A stretch of 64,000 nt of DNA from Blautia glucerasea (lineage in GTDB: Bacteria; Bacillota; Clostridia; Lachnospirales; Lachnospiraceae): the NCBI RefSeq assembly GCF_020537505.1, contig NZ_JAJBMO010000016.1:23656-87655 (forward strand), given 5' to 3'. Position numbers and translations under genes: made by a program. Below the pieces are notes generated by a model. The model made no database searches. It saw nothing but the letters and a program-made list of their open reading frames with translations, and had not been told where the DNA came from. This document shows, piece after piece, positions 38,375 through 46,208 of the stretch (the stretch's first letter is position 1; each line of letters starts with the position of its first letter).

Positions 38375-39256
38375 TTAATGCACAAGAATTTTTGCCACTT
38401 CCTTAATATATTCCGGTGTGGTCCCGCAGCAGCCGCCCACGATACCAGCCCCGGCGTCAACCAGTGCCTTAATATGTGTGGCGAACTCGGCTGCCTTCAT
38501 GGAATATACCGCATTTCCCTTATCATCAATAAACGGCATACCTGCATTGGGCTTCGCAATAACTGGAATGGATACATTTTCCTTAATATTGCGGATAACG
38601 GAAACCAGCTGGTCTGGGCCAACGGAGCAGTTGACGCCTACAGCATCGGCACCGGCAGCCTCCAGGGAAGCAGCAGCCTCGATGGCGTTTCCGCCGCTGA
38701 AAATGCTGCCATCCGCTTCCACAGTCATAGTACACATAATCGGCAGATCGCAGACAGAGGCAGCCGCATCGACAGCCGCAAGAGTTTCTTCTATATTAAT
38801 CATGGTCTCAGCAACGATCAGATCCACACCGGAATCCTTCAGAATGCCAATCTGTTCCTGATACATCTCGAACGCGGCCTCGTAAGTCATCTCCCCGGCA
38901 GGAGCCATCATCTTGCCACTGGTTGTAATATCAGCAGCCACATAAACCTTATGATCCGCAGCATCCGCAACCTCTCTTGAATAAGAAACAAGAGTGCGGT
39001 TGATCTCCTCAATACGATCCTGCAGTCCATGCATGGTAAGGGACACCCGGTTGCCGCCAAAAGTAGGCGCGTAGATAATATCGCTTCCAGCATCAATATA
39101 AGCTCTCTGCAGATTCTGGATCACGTCCTTATGTGCAAGCACCCATTCCTCTGTGCAGATGCCCTTAGGCATACCAGCCGCCATCAGGTTCGAGCCTGTA
39201 GCACCATCCAAAATGACGATCTTCTGTGTCAGTTCCTGAAATTCCTGTTTTGTCAT
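38375..39256 (-). CDS. Homocysteine S-methyltransferase family protein
   Basis: 293 residues, TIM-barrel. N-terminal VILDGATGSNLMAAGMP is the family start motif. The zinc cysteines lie in GVNCSVGP and in the pair GGCCGTTPEYIKEV near the C-terminus. These enzymes move a methyl group to homocysteine to make methionine, from S-methylmethionine, betaine or methylfolate (as the N-domain of MetH). At this length without further domains it could be a stand-alone MetH-like N-module or an MmuM-type enzyme. AAGGAGG is 8 bases from the ATG. Confidence 0.88.
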   Translation of the reverse strand: MTKQEFQELTQKIVILDGATGSNLMAAGMPKGICTEEWVLAHKDVIQNLQRAYIDAGSDIIYAPTFGGNRVSLTMHGLQDRIEEINRTLVSYSREVADAADHKVYVAADITTSGKMMAPAGEMTYEAAFEMYQEQIGILKDSGVDLIVAETMINIEETLAAVDAAASVCDLPIMCTMTVEADGSIFSGGNAIEAAASLEAAGADAVGVNCSVGPDQLVSVIRNIKENVSIPVIAKPNAGMPFIDDKGNAVYSMKAAEFATHIKALVDAGAGIVGGCCGTTPEYIKEVAKILVH

Positions 39257-39444
39257 AATGTAGTTCCTCCTTGAATTGGCAGAGCACCGAAAATCATACT
39301 TCTAAGAAATCGGCAATATATTTACATCTGCCGGATACGGTTTGTTCGTCATAGTCCCACCCGCGTCCTGGAAATTATAACGTTTTCATAAAAATTTTTT
39401 CACAAATCTTTCGTATTATAACACTATTTGACTTGATTTTCCAG

Positions 39445-39473
39445 TTGTCAGCGTATAAAATATATGCTATGTT
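39445..39473 (+). promoter_or_regulatory. Candidate promoter for the LCP gene
   Basis: TTGTCA (39445-39450), 17-base spacer, TATGTT (39468-39473). A TTGACT at about 39429 with TATAAA is a less well-spaced alternative. The predicted start lies at the edge of repeat copy 6. Confidence 0.4.
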
Positions 39474-39481
39474 CTGAATAG

Positions 39482-39508
39482 GTTACCGGCCACAGAATGA
39501 ACCGTAAT
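39482..39508. repeat. Dispersed palindromic repeat, copy 6
   Basis: GTTACCGG and CCGTAAT arms in the same 27-base frame as copy 1, with the centre CCACAGAATGAA. It is the most diverged copy, and it sits in the leader of the LCP gene. Confidence 0.55.
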
Positions 39509-39573
39509 TGGATAATATTACGTTCCGACAGCGGTGGGCAGCAACAAACAAAAGAATAAAAAGGAGCTAACAG

Positions 39574-41217
39574 ATGAGTAGAAGGAGAAGAAGAAACGAC
39601 TGGATACCAGGTGCGGTGATCACCATCATCGTCATTATGCTTTCTGTTGTTTTCATGGGACTTCTTGCGATGACCAAGATGATTCCTACAATTTACATGC
39701 TGATTATCGGCATTGTACTTGCAGTGCTTGCAGCGATTATCTGGCTGCTGGTATGGCGTACCAGGTATACGGGCAGATTTATAGGCGGAACCATTTTCGC
39801 TGTAATTCTGGTTGCAATCCTGGGATTTGGCGGTTTTTATATTAATAAGACAAGAACTGCAATCAGCGATATTTCCAGTGTGACTACAGAGGTTACACAG
39901 ATTGCAGTTTATGTAAAGAGTGATGATGCAGCTGATTCTGTTGAGGCAACCAAGGGATATAATTATGGGATTCTTTCCTCCCTTGACCGTGAGAATACAG
40001 ATGGTGCAGTAGAGCATCTGAAGAGCGAGTTTGGCACAGATGTACAGACTACCGAGTATGCAGGTCTTACTGAACTTGCAGACGGACTTCTGAATGGTGA
40101 AGTCAATGCTATGCTTATGAACAGTGCGTACCTCAGTGTTTATGAGGATATGGACGGCTACACCGATTTCGGAACCAAGGTAAAGGAAGTTGGAACTGTA
40201 GACGTTGAGACAGAAATCCAGGCAGCAGCTGAGGAGACTCCGGTAGAGCCGATCACCACAGCCAATGGCGGTAAAGTGTATACGGTTTATCTCAGTGGTA
40301 TCGACACCAGAGGGGAAATGACAGCTAAGAGCCGAAGCGATGTTAACATCATCGCCACTGTGAATACAGACACCCACGAGATCCTGCTGGTTTCCACACC
40401 TCGTGATTACTATGTACCGCTCTCTATTTCCAATGGAGCTCCGGATAAGCTGACACATGCAGGTATCTACGGTATTGATGTATGTATGGATACTCTTGGA
40501 ATGCTGTATGACATTGATATCAATTATTACTTCCGAATCAATTTCGGCGGATTTGTAAAAGTAATCGATGCACTTGGTGGAATTACAGTTGATTCCGATT
40601 ATGACTTTGACTCTAAGAATATACTTGGATATCACTTTAACAAAGGTGAGAACTATGTAAATGGCGAGCAGGCTCTTATATTTGCAAGAGAGCGTTACGC
40701 TTTCCAGGAGGGTGACCGCCAGAGAGGTAAGAACCAGATGGCAGTTATCCGTGGTGTTGTGAAGAAGGCTCTTTCCCCGGAAATCCTTACCAGCTATTCC
40801 TCTATCCTTTCCAGCCTGGACGGATGCTTCGGCACCAACATCACTTACGAAGAGATCGCGCAGATCCTTCAGCAGCAGCTTTCAAACGGCGGCGACTGGA
40901 CCATCGTTTCCTACAGCGTAGATGGAACTGGTGCTACTGAGAAGCCATACTCCATGAGCCAGAAGGCATACGTTATGGTTCCGGATTATAACACCGTTGA
41001 CAAGGCTAAGAGCCTTATGGAAAAAGTCCGCAACGGAGAGGTTGTTACCCAGGAAGAGGCTGACGCCCCGGTCAGCGGCTCCACCGATACAACCACCTCT
41101 ACCGAGTCCGTTGCCGAGCCCGGCACAGTAGCAGCCGAGACCCAGACCAACACCACCGCAGCCGACGGAACCACCACAGATGGAACCGCAGCTGCAGATA
41201 CTACGACACAGCAGTAA
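39574..41217 (+). CDS. LytR-CpsA-Psr (LCP) family wall-polymer ligase
   Basis: 547 residues. A basic start MSRRRRRNDW is followed by three membrane helices (about 12-32, 40-60, 70-91). The extracellular part includes a non-catalytic region with a ligand-binding-like fold and then the LCP domain (about 235-400) with KSRSDVNII, STPRDYYVPL, and the phosphate-binding arginines in FARERYAFQEGDRQRGKNQM. The last 55 residues are a Thr/Ala/Asp-rich low-complexity tail. LCP enzymes attach undecaprenyl-linked polymers to peptidoglycan, so the gene next to the exopolysaccharide locus fits well. AAGGAG precedes the ATG. Confidence 0.92.
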   Translation: MSRRRRRNDWIPGAVITIIVIMLSVVFMGLLAMTKMIPTIYMLIIGIVLAVLAAIIWLLVWRTRYTGRFIGGTIFAVILVAILGFGGFYINKTRTAISDISSVTTEVTQIAVYVKSDDAADSVEATKGYNYGILSSLDRENTDGAVEHLKSEFGTDVQTTEYAGLTELADGLLNGEVNAMLMNSAYLSVYEDMDGYTDFGTKVKEVGTVDVETEIQAAAEETPVEPITTANGGKVYTVYLSGIDTRGEMTAKSRSDVNIIATVNTDTHEILLVSTPRDYYVPLSISNGAPDKLTHAGIYGIDVCMDTLGMLYDIDINYYFRINFGGFVKVIDALGGITVDSDYDFDSKNILGYHFNKGENYVNGEQALIFARERYAFQEGDRQRGKNQMAVIRGVVKKALSPEILTSYSSILSSLDGCFGTNITYEEIAQILQQQLSNGGDWTIVSYSVDGTGATEKPYSMSQKAYVMVPDYNTVDKAKSLMEKVRNGEVVTQEEADAPVSGSTDTTTSTESVAEPGTVAAETQTNTTAADGTTTDGTAAADTTTQQ

Positions 41218-41235
41218 AAGCAAATAAATAAAGTC

Positions 41236-41272
41236 GAAAGGCAGATCTGAAAAGGGTCTGTCTTTCTTTTTT
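41236..41272 (+). terminator. Terminator after the LCP gene
   Basis: GAAAGGCAGATC (41236-41247) pairs with GGTCTGTCTTTC (41255-41266) with G-T pairs, followed by TTTTTT. Confidence 0.75.
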
Positions 41273-41331
41273 GAAAAATTTATAAACTTTTAAGATGATT
41301 TTTATAGTATATTGTGATATTATAAAGATAT

Positions 41332-41499
41332 ATGAGATTGGGACAGATGATAGAGAAAGATGGGCGTGAAAAAGAACGTATAGCATTAAATACTCTGAAT
41401 AAGAAGTTGCTTTCTTCAAATCGTATTGAAGATTGTATAAAAGCAACAGAAGATGAAGAATAGCAGAAACAACTTATGAAAGAATTCGGAATAAAATAA
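41332..41499 (+). pseudogene. C-terminal remnant of an Rpn/PD-(D/E)XK-type transposase-like nuclease
   Basis: From the ATG at 41332 the frame reads LNKKLLSSNRIEDCIKATED, then meets a TAG at 41461 and resumes in frame as QKQLMKEFGIK to a TAA at 41497. The pattern (short helix, RIEDxIKA, then a QKxLxKEFGI end) resembles the C-termini of Rpn-family recombination-promoting nucleases common in Lachnospiraceae. The N-terminal catalytic part is absent. A GC-rich hairpin follows. This is a decayed fragment at the boundary between backbone and island. Confidence 0.4.
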
Positions 41500-41512
41500 A
41501 GAAGAAAACCTC

Positions 41513-41546
41513 GGCCGGGACATCACTCACCTGATCATTCCCGGCC
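41513..41546 (+). terminator. GC-rich hairpin after the nuclease remnant
   Basis: Perfect arms GGCCGGGA (41513-41520) and TCCCGGCC (41539-41546) followed by TTCCTATA. The T-run is weak. Confidence 0.45.
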
Positions 41547-41611
41547 CTTCCTATATAAGAAATCATCCCAATGTATTACAAAGATGAATAATCCTAATAA
41601 TAAATGAAAAC

Positions 41612-41700
41612 AATAAAAAAGAACGACCCCCAGTCACATTATTCCAGTAATGCGACTGGGGGCCGTTCAAGCATGATTTCTGCTTTCTTTCCCATCGTCG
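41612..41700 (-). ncRNA. Probable minus-strand small RNA ending in a 21-base-pair-class hairpin and T6
   Basis: A near-consensus promoter on the minus strand (41735-41707) would start a transcript near 41700. After about 30 bases it enters a long hairpin spanning 41668-41621 (arms GAACG.CCCCCAGTC.CATTA type with a 6-base loop and few mismatches), followed on the minus strand by TTCTTTTTTATTG, so it ends near 41612. A reading frame of 18 codons (41695-41639, with an internal ATG giving 11) lies within it and stops in the hairpin loop, but the leader before the first ATG would be only about 5 bases. No minus-strand gene exists upstream that this terminator could serve. Confidence 0.5.
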
Positions 41701-41706
41701 CTTTAC

Positions 41707-41735
41707 ATTCTATCGCGAATACAAGGGAAAGTCAA
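41707..41735 (-). promoter_or_regulatory. Minus-strand promoter of the putative small RNA
   Basis: TTGACT (41735-41730), 17-base spacer, TAGAAT (41712-41707). The -35 box overlaps one arm of an ACCAATTAT/ATAATTGGT inverted repeat (41735-41743 and 41855-41863) that spans the integrase control region. Confidence 0.6.
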
Positions 41736-41892
41736 CCAATTATAAAAGCTATAGACTTTTTTTGTCGAAATATACCACATTTATTAAGAAATCCACTTGT
41801 TTTCCATGCGTTTTTCAAATGGTGTATTTCGGTATACAATGTTTGCGTGGTCAAATAATTGGTATGTATCTATAGAAAACAAGGAGGCAGCT

Positions 41893-43035
41893 ATGTGCAG
41901 AAAAGGCGAAAATATACGCAAACGCAAGGATGGGCGTTGGGAAGCCCGTTATATCAAATACCGGGAACCGGACGGCAAGATCCATTACGGTTCCATTTAT
42001 GGAAAATCCTACCACGAGGTAAAGGATAAACGAAACCAGAAGATTTCAGAGCTCCCCGGATACGGGCACCAGATATGTAAGACCGTTGGCCTTAACTACC
42101 AGGCAACTTTTGCCACAGTCACAGAGTACTGGAAACAAAGCGTCCGCTACGTCATTAAAGACAGCACTTTTTCCAATTACGAGGCAATCCTCAAGAACCA
42201 GCTTCTCCCCCAGCTTGGGGATATCCAGATCCGCAAGCTCACCAACTCCCGGATCATGCAGCTGATTCAGAGAAAAAAGGAGCAGGGCCTATCCGCCGGA
42301 ACCATCCATGTAACCTTAAGTGTTCTTCGAAATGTACTGAATTTCGCAGCAAAAAAAGGCATTTACACTGCAGAGCCCATCTGTTATCCTCATATCTCCG
42401 CCAGCGGAAAAGAGGTAAAGATCATGAGTCTTACTGACTACCAGAAGCTGGAAAATTTTCTGCTCACCAATATGAATGAGTTTCATTTCGGTCTGCTGCT
42501 CTGTATGCACACCGGCATCCGGGTAGGCGAGTTAAGCGGACTCCGCTGGGGCGACATTGATTTTGCCCAGCGGAAAATCCGCATTCAGCGGACAGTGCTT
42601 CGGATCAAGAATCTGGATCACGCAGTCAATCCCAATACAGGCAAAGCCCCAAAGACAATCCTCTATATCGGTCCGCCGAAGACAGAGCAGTCCAACCGGG
42701 AAATTCCCCTTCCCGATAAGCTTCTCTTCCACGCCAGAAGATTCCAGGGGAAGGATTCCACATACATTTTGTCTGGAACAGAGAAATGCATGGAGCCCCG
42801 TATTATTCAGCGTAGATATGCGGCGCTTTTAAAGACCTGCGAAATCCCTCCTATCAAAATCCATGCCCTCAGGCATCAGTTTTCCTGCCGCTGGGTGGAG
42901 CATGGCTTTGACACCAAGTCCCTGTCAGAAATTCTGGGACATACTTCCGTCCGCACCACCCTGGATCTGTACGTGCACATCCAGGCAGAGACCAAACGGC
43001 AGTATATGAACCAGATGATCGGGCAGGCAATGTAG
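41893..43035 (+). CDS. Tyrosine-type site-specific integrase
   Basis: 380 residues from the ATG at 41893 (AAGGAGG 5 bases upstream). An AP2-like N-terminal DNA-binding part (KRKDGRWEARYIKYREPDGK) is followed by a SAM-like core-binding domain (about 60-150) and the catalytic domain. The catalytic Arg is in HTGIRVGELSGLRW, the H-x-x-R in HALRHQFSCRWVEHG, the second His in ILGHTSVRTTLDLYVHI and the nucleophile Tyr in the same stretch. Such proteins insert and excise Tn916-like or phage-like elements. No excisionase or transfer genes are adjacent, so it belongs to a very small or reduced element. Confidence 0.93.
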   Translation: MCRKGENIRKRKDGRWEARYIKYREPDGKIHYGSIYGKSYHEVKDKRNQKISELPGYGHQICKTVGLNYQATFATVTEYWKQSVRYVIKDSTFSNYEAILKNQLLPQLGDIQIRKLTNSRIMQLIQRKKEQGLSAGTIHVTLSVLRNVLNFAAKKGIYTAEPICYPHISASGKEVKIMSLTDYQKLENFLLTNMNEFHFGLLLCMHTGIRVGELSGLRWGDIDFAQRKIRIQRTVLRIKNLDHAVNPNTGKAPKTILYIGPPKTEQSNREIPLPDKLLFHARRFQGKDSTYILSGTEKCMEPRIIQRRYAALLKTCEIPPIKIHALRHQFSCRWVEHGFDTKSLSEILGHTSVRTTLDLYVHIQAETKRQYMNQMIGQAM

Positions 43036-43054
43036 CAAATTTTATATAGCAGAG

Positions 43055-43104
43055 AAAGACAATCATTTCAGAAAACTAAAATTCTGAGAGGTTGTCTTTT
43101 TTTG
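43055..43104 (+). terminator. Terminator after the integrase gene
   Basis: AAAGACAATC and TTCAGAA (43055-43073) pair with TTCTGA and GGTTGTCTTT (43082-43099), followed by T7. Confidence 0.75.
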
Positions 43105-43241
43105 TTGCCCTTATTTTGAAAATAAGTGGTACGCATTCGTGGTCATAGCCCAGTTTGTACTGTTTCTGTGCGTGTCTGCACGCCAATTACGCATTACTGG
43201 AATAATACGAAAAAGAAAAGCGAAAATCACAGAAAAAACCT

Positions 43242-44426
43242 ATGAAAACAGGCTACAGCATCCGAACCTGGCGCATGCGCCTATTTTGCCCGGAACCAAT
43301 ATGGCTGGACAGAACAGAAGAATACTTTCAGAACGTAGTGGAATTCTACTACGGCCTTCTGAAAAACCACGAAGAACTGTGGACCAGCAGCCTCTTCGAC
43401 ATCCAACGCAGCCTGGAGCTCCTGACCCTGGCCGGTCGGGACGGCAGACAGCCAACCAACCCCTTACCAATGGGGAAAGTACCTGTCTACCTGAGACGCG
43501 CCGCCATCAACAAAGCATCTGCCACAGTGAAAAGCACCCAGGAGCTTCAATCCGGATTCCCTGAGAAGCTGGAAGCTAAGGTTACTTTTTTCAAAGGAAT
43601 GTATTCCGACCTCACCGACAGATCCATTTGCCTGAAGCTGTGGAACGGTGAGAAATGGATCTGGACAGACTGCAAGCTGAAAGGACGCCCCTTTCCCCAA
43701 GATGGCCAGCTAATGTCGCCCACCCTGGTAAAGGAGGGCAGGCGTTACCTGCTGAATATCCCGGTGAAACAGGAGAACAGCGACGCCCGCACTGCCAAAG
43801 AACGAATGGCAGAAGGCACGAACCTGTGCAGTGTCCGCTTTACAAATACAGACACCTTCGCAGTGTGCTGCATTCTGGATGAACAGGGAAAACAGCTGGC
43901 TGTACACACCTGCCGGGGCGGAGATGCGTACCGTCACCGCTGCAAGCTGCTGGAGACCAGAATACAGAAATCCAGACCAAATACAGTGGGAGACAATAGT
44001 CCCCAGCCCAACCGGAAGTACTACATGCACCTGAAGAACCTGTCCGAGCACTATGCCCATCAGGTCAGCCGTGAGATCCTGAACTTCTGCAAAGAGAATC
44101 AGGCAGGAATCATTGTCCTCCCCGATTACGACCGGAACTTCACCCGGATGGCAATGGTAAAAAGCGGCAATTTTTCCCCGCTTCACTTAAGCAGCAAGAT
44201 CCGGACCAACCTGCAGTACAAAGCCTGGGCAGAAGGAATTCTGGTACTGGAAACCAGAACAGACGGACTGAAGGATAAATGCGCCATCTGCGGCGGCAAG
44301 GTTCGCCGGAAAGGAAATGAATTCCTCTGTGAAAATGGTCATCAGGGAAACCGCTTCCTGAATGACGCCAGAAATCTTGGCAGGAAATGCCAGGACAGTT
44401 TTTTTCGCGGAAGTAGAACAAAATAA
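43242..44426 (+). CDS. TnpB/Cas12-like protein with apparently inactivated RuvC site
   Basis: 394 residues, the size of IS605-type TnpB. An N-terminal helical and beta region leads to FYYGLLKN, LRRAAINKA and a WED-like stretch SICLKLWNGEKWIWTDCKLK. The RuvC-like core follows: motif I EGTNLCSVRF (about 191-200) where TnpB has GIDLG, so Asp is replaced by Asn194; motif II IIVLPDYD (290-297) where TnpB has VxEDL, so Glu is replaced by Pro294; motif III NRFLNDARNLG (370-380) where TnpB has DRDVNAARNI, so Asp is replaced by Phe372. A zinc site remains (C347, C350, C363, H367). The fold looks intact but nuclease activity lost. The ATG has no good ribosome site. A structured noncoding region begins directly after the stop. 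Confidence 0.75.
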   Translation: MKTGYSIRTWRMRLFCPEPIWLDRTEEYFQNVVEFYYGLLKNHEELWTSSLFDIQRSLELLTLAGRDGRQPTNPLPMGKVPVYLRRAAINKASATVKSTQELQSGFPEKLEAKVTFFKGMYSDLTDRSICLKLWNGEKWIWTDCKLKGRPFPQDGQLMSPTLVKEGRRYLLNIPVKQENSDARTAKERMAEGTNLCSVRFTNTDTFAVCCILDEQGKQLAVHTCRGGDAYRHRCKLLETRIQKSRPNTVGDNSPQPNRKYYMHLKNLSEHYAHQVSREILNFCKENQAGIIVLPDYDRNFTRMAMVKSGNFSPLHLSSKIRTNLQYKAWAEGILVLETRTDGLKDKCAICGGKVRRKGNEFLCENGHQGNRFLNDARNLGRKCQDSFFRGSRTK

Positions 44427-44429
44427 TTA

Positions 44430-44625
44430 TTGACAACAAAGATAAAAATGATAATAAGCAGCGTTACGAATGCTCTTATCTATAAAACCGGGCAACCGGG
44501 CAAAGAGGCTGCGCCAGTGACGCAGGCTTTTCGGCCGACCACCGCCGGTGCGGGTCATTTCCATGAGTGGAAGATGAGTCGCAGAAGAAATGGAAGGAAA
44601 CTTCTGAAATGTGGTCAAAGTTATG
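44430..44625 (+). ncRNA. Putative structured RNA downstream of the TnpB-like gene
   Basis: Starts 4 bases after the stop with TTGACA (44430-44435), a possible -35 box, and AT-rich sequence with a poor -10. Then: CTCTT (44473-44477) pairs with AAGAG (44503-44507) around a tandem AACCGGGC (44486-44501); CTGCG (44509-44513) pairs with CGCAG (44521-44525); a GAC.ACCGC/GCGG.GTC hairpin at about 44537-44556; TCATTTCC (44555-44562) pairs with GGAAGATGA (about 44569-44577); CAGAAG pairs with CTTCTG at about 44582-44606. It matches no riboswitch consensus I could recall. By position it would be the omega-RNA (reRNA) of the TnpB-like protein or a leader of the exopolysaccharide operon. Confidence 0.5.
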
Positions 44626-44647
44626 AAATTAAAGAAGGAGTTTTGCT

Positions 44648-46150
44648 TTGAATTTAGGGCAAAACAAAAAAGGCATTGAAGGGAAAAGAAAGATATTTAT
44701 GTATAGGAAAGATTCTGAAAAGTGGTTAAAACATCTTGATTTCATTATTTTAGATATGATTTGTCTACAGATGGCATTTGTATTGGCTTATGTAATCCGT
44801 AGACAAGGGCTGACTATATACGGAGATGTTTTATATCGAAATATGGCTATCTTTCTCGGCTTTGCAGATTTAGTTGTAATCTTTATGGCTGGGATTATGA
44901 AAAGCGTTTTGAAAAGAGGTCATTATAAGGAATTTGTGACTACGCTTGAGCAGGCTATCGTAGTAGGGGCGCTTGCAATTGCGTATTTATTTATGATTCA
45001 GGAGGGACAGAGCTTTTCCAGAATGATTTTGATCACAACTGTGATCATATATTTATTCCTTAATTACATAGTAAGAGAACTTTGGAAAAAATCCCTGCAT
45101 AAAAAGATGGCGAACGGTGGAGACCGCAAACTCCTTATTGTTACTTCAAAAGAGGTGGCAGAGCAAGTTGTTAAGAATATGCAGGAAAATAATTATGCAA
45201 GATATTCTCTTGCTGGAGTGGTTGTGATAGACGACAACCTGACGGGAAAGAAAATCTGCGATGTACCTGTAGTTGCAAATGCAGATGATGTTTCCATGTA
45301 TGTGTGTCAGGAATGGATCGATGAAGTGCTGGTTGTCGTTTCAGAAAATCTGCCATATCCGGAAGAACTTGTTGATAAATTGACAGAAACCGGTGTAACC
45401 GTTCATTTAAATCTTGCCAAGATAACCAACAAAACTGGAAAAAGACAGTTTGTAGAAAAGGTTGGAAATTACACAGTTTTAACCACAAGCCTTAACTACG
45501 CTTCTTTGGGACAGCTGATGCTGAAACGATTGATGGATATCTGTGGCGGAATTGTTGGATGCATTGCAACCGGCATTATTTGTCTTTTCGTGGGACCAGC
45601 AATTTATATTGCTTCACCAGGACCAATTTTCTTTTCCCAGGAACGTGTGGGAAAGAACGGAAAGAAATTTAAAATGTATAAATTCCGCAGCATGTATATG
45701 GATGCAGAAGCAAGAAAAGCTGAGCTTATGAAAGAAAATAAGCTGGGTGATGGAAAGATGTTCAAGATGGACTTCGATTCAAGAGTTATTGGAAATAAGG
45801 TATTGCCTGACGGGACACATAAGACAGGAGTTGGAGACTTTATTAGACGGACAAGTCTGGACGAGTTCCCGCAGTTTTTTAATGTATTGAAGGGAGATAT
45901 GTCTATTGTTGGAACCAGACCGCCTCTTATTTCTGAGACAAATCTGTATGAGCCAAGACATAAGGTTAGACTTGCAATTAAACCGGGAATTACGGGGATG
46001 TGGCAGGTTAGTGGACGGAGTGATATTACGGATTTTGAGGAAGTGGTGAGGTTGGATAAAGAATATATTGAAAATTGGAATGTGGGATTGGATATTAAAA
46101 TTCTTTTGAAAACAATAACTGTGGTGATTAAAAAGGATGGTTCTATGTGA
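44648..46150 (+). CDS. Polyprenyl glycosylphosphotransferase starting the exopolysaccharide repeat unit
   Basis: 500 residues from a TTG at 44648 with AAGGAG 7 bases upstream; an ATG at 44699 is a possible alternative. Four N-terminal membrane helices (within about 30-145), a CoA-binding-like middle domain, then the catalytic bacterial sugar transferase domain from about 285: MLKRLMDICGG, a membrane-inserting helix, FKMYKFRSMYMDAE, RRTSLDEFPQFFNVLKGDMS and VGTRPPL. It transfers a sugar-1-phosphate from UDP-sugar to undecaprenyl phosphate. It is the first gene of the polysaccharide locus, and the structured region before it may regulate it. Confidence 0.93.
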   Translation: MNLGQNKKGIEGKRKIFMYRKDSEKWLKHLDFIILDMICLQMAFVLAYVIRRQGLTIYGDVLYRNMAIFLGFADLVVIFMAGIMKSVLKRGHYKEFVTTLEQAIVVGALAIAYLFMIQEGQSFSRMILITTVIIYLFLNYIVRELWKKSLHKKMANGGDRKLLIVTSKEVAEQVVKNMQENNYARYSLAGVVVIDDNLTGKKICDVPVVANADDVSMYVCQEWIDEVLVVVSENLPYPEELVDKLTETGVTVHLNLAKITNKTGKRQFVEKVGNYTVLTTSLNYASLGQLMLKRLMDICGGIVGCIATGIICLFVGPAIYIASPGPIFFSQERVGKNGKKFKMYKFRSMYMDAEARKAELMKENKLGDGKMFKMDFDSRVIGNKVLPDGTHKTGVGDFIRRTSLDEFPQFFNVLKGDMSIVGTRPPLISETNLYEPRHKVRLAIKPGITGMWQVSGRSDITDFEEVVRLDKEYIENWNVGLDIKILLKTITVVIKKDGSM

Positions 46151-46208
46151 AGTGTAGAGGAATAATTACGTAAAGTTGAATAATAAAAAAGAAAAAGGAG
46201 AAAAAGAA

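Noticed and set aside
44470..44580. Cyclic-di-GMP (GEMM-type) riboswitch before the polysaccharide operon
   Set aside because: GGGCAAA and GACGCA words are present, but the GAAA tetraloop, its receptor and the required order of stems could not be found.
44430..44651. 73-codon frame after the TnpB-like gene
   Set aside because: It starts with the TTG of the promoter-like box, has no ribosome site, and covers the strongly structured region, so RNA function is more likely than coding.
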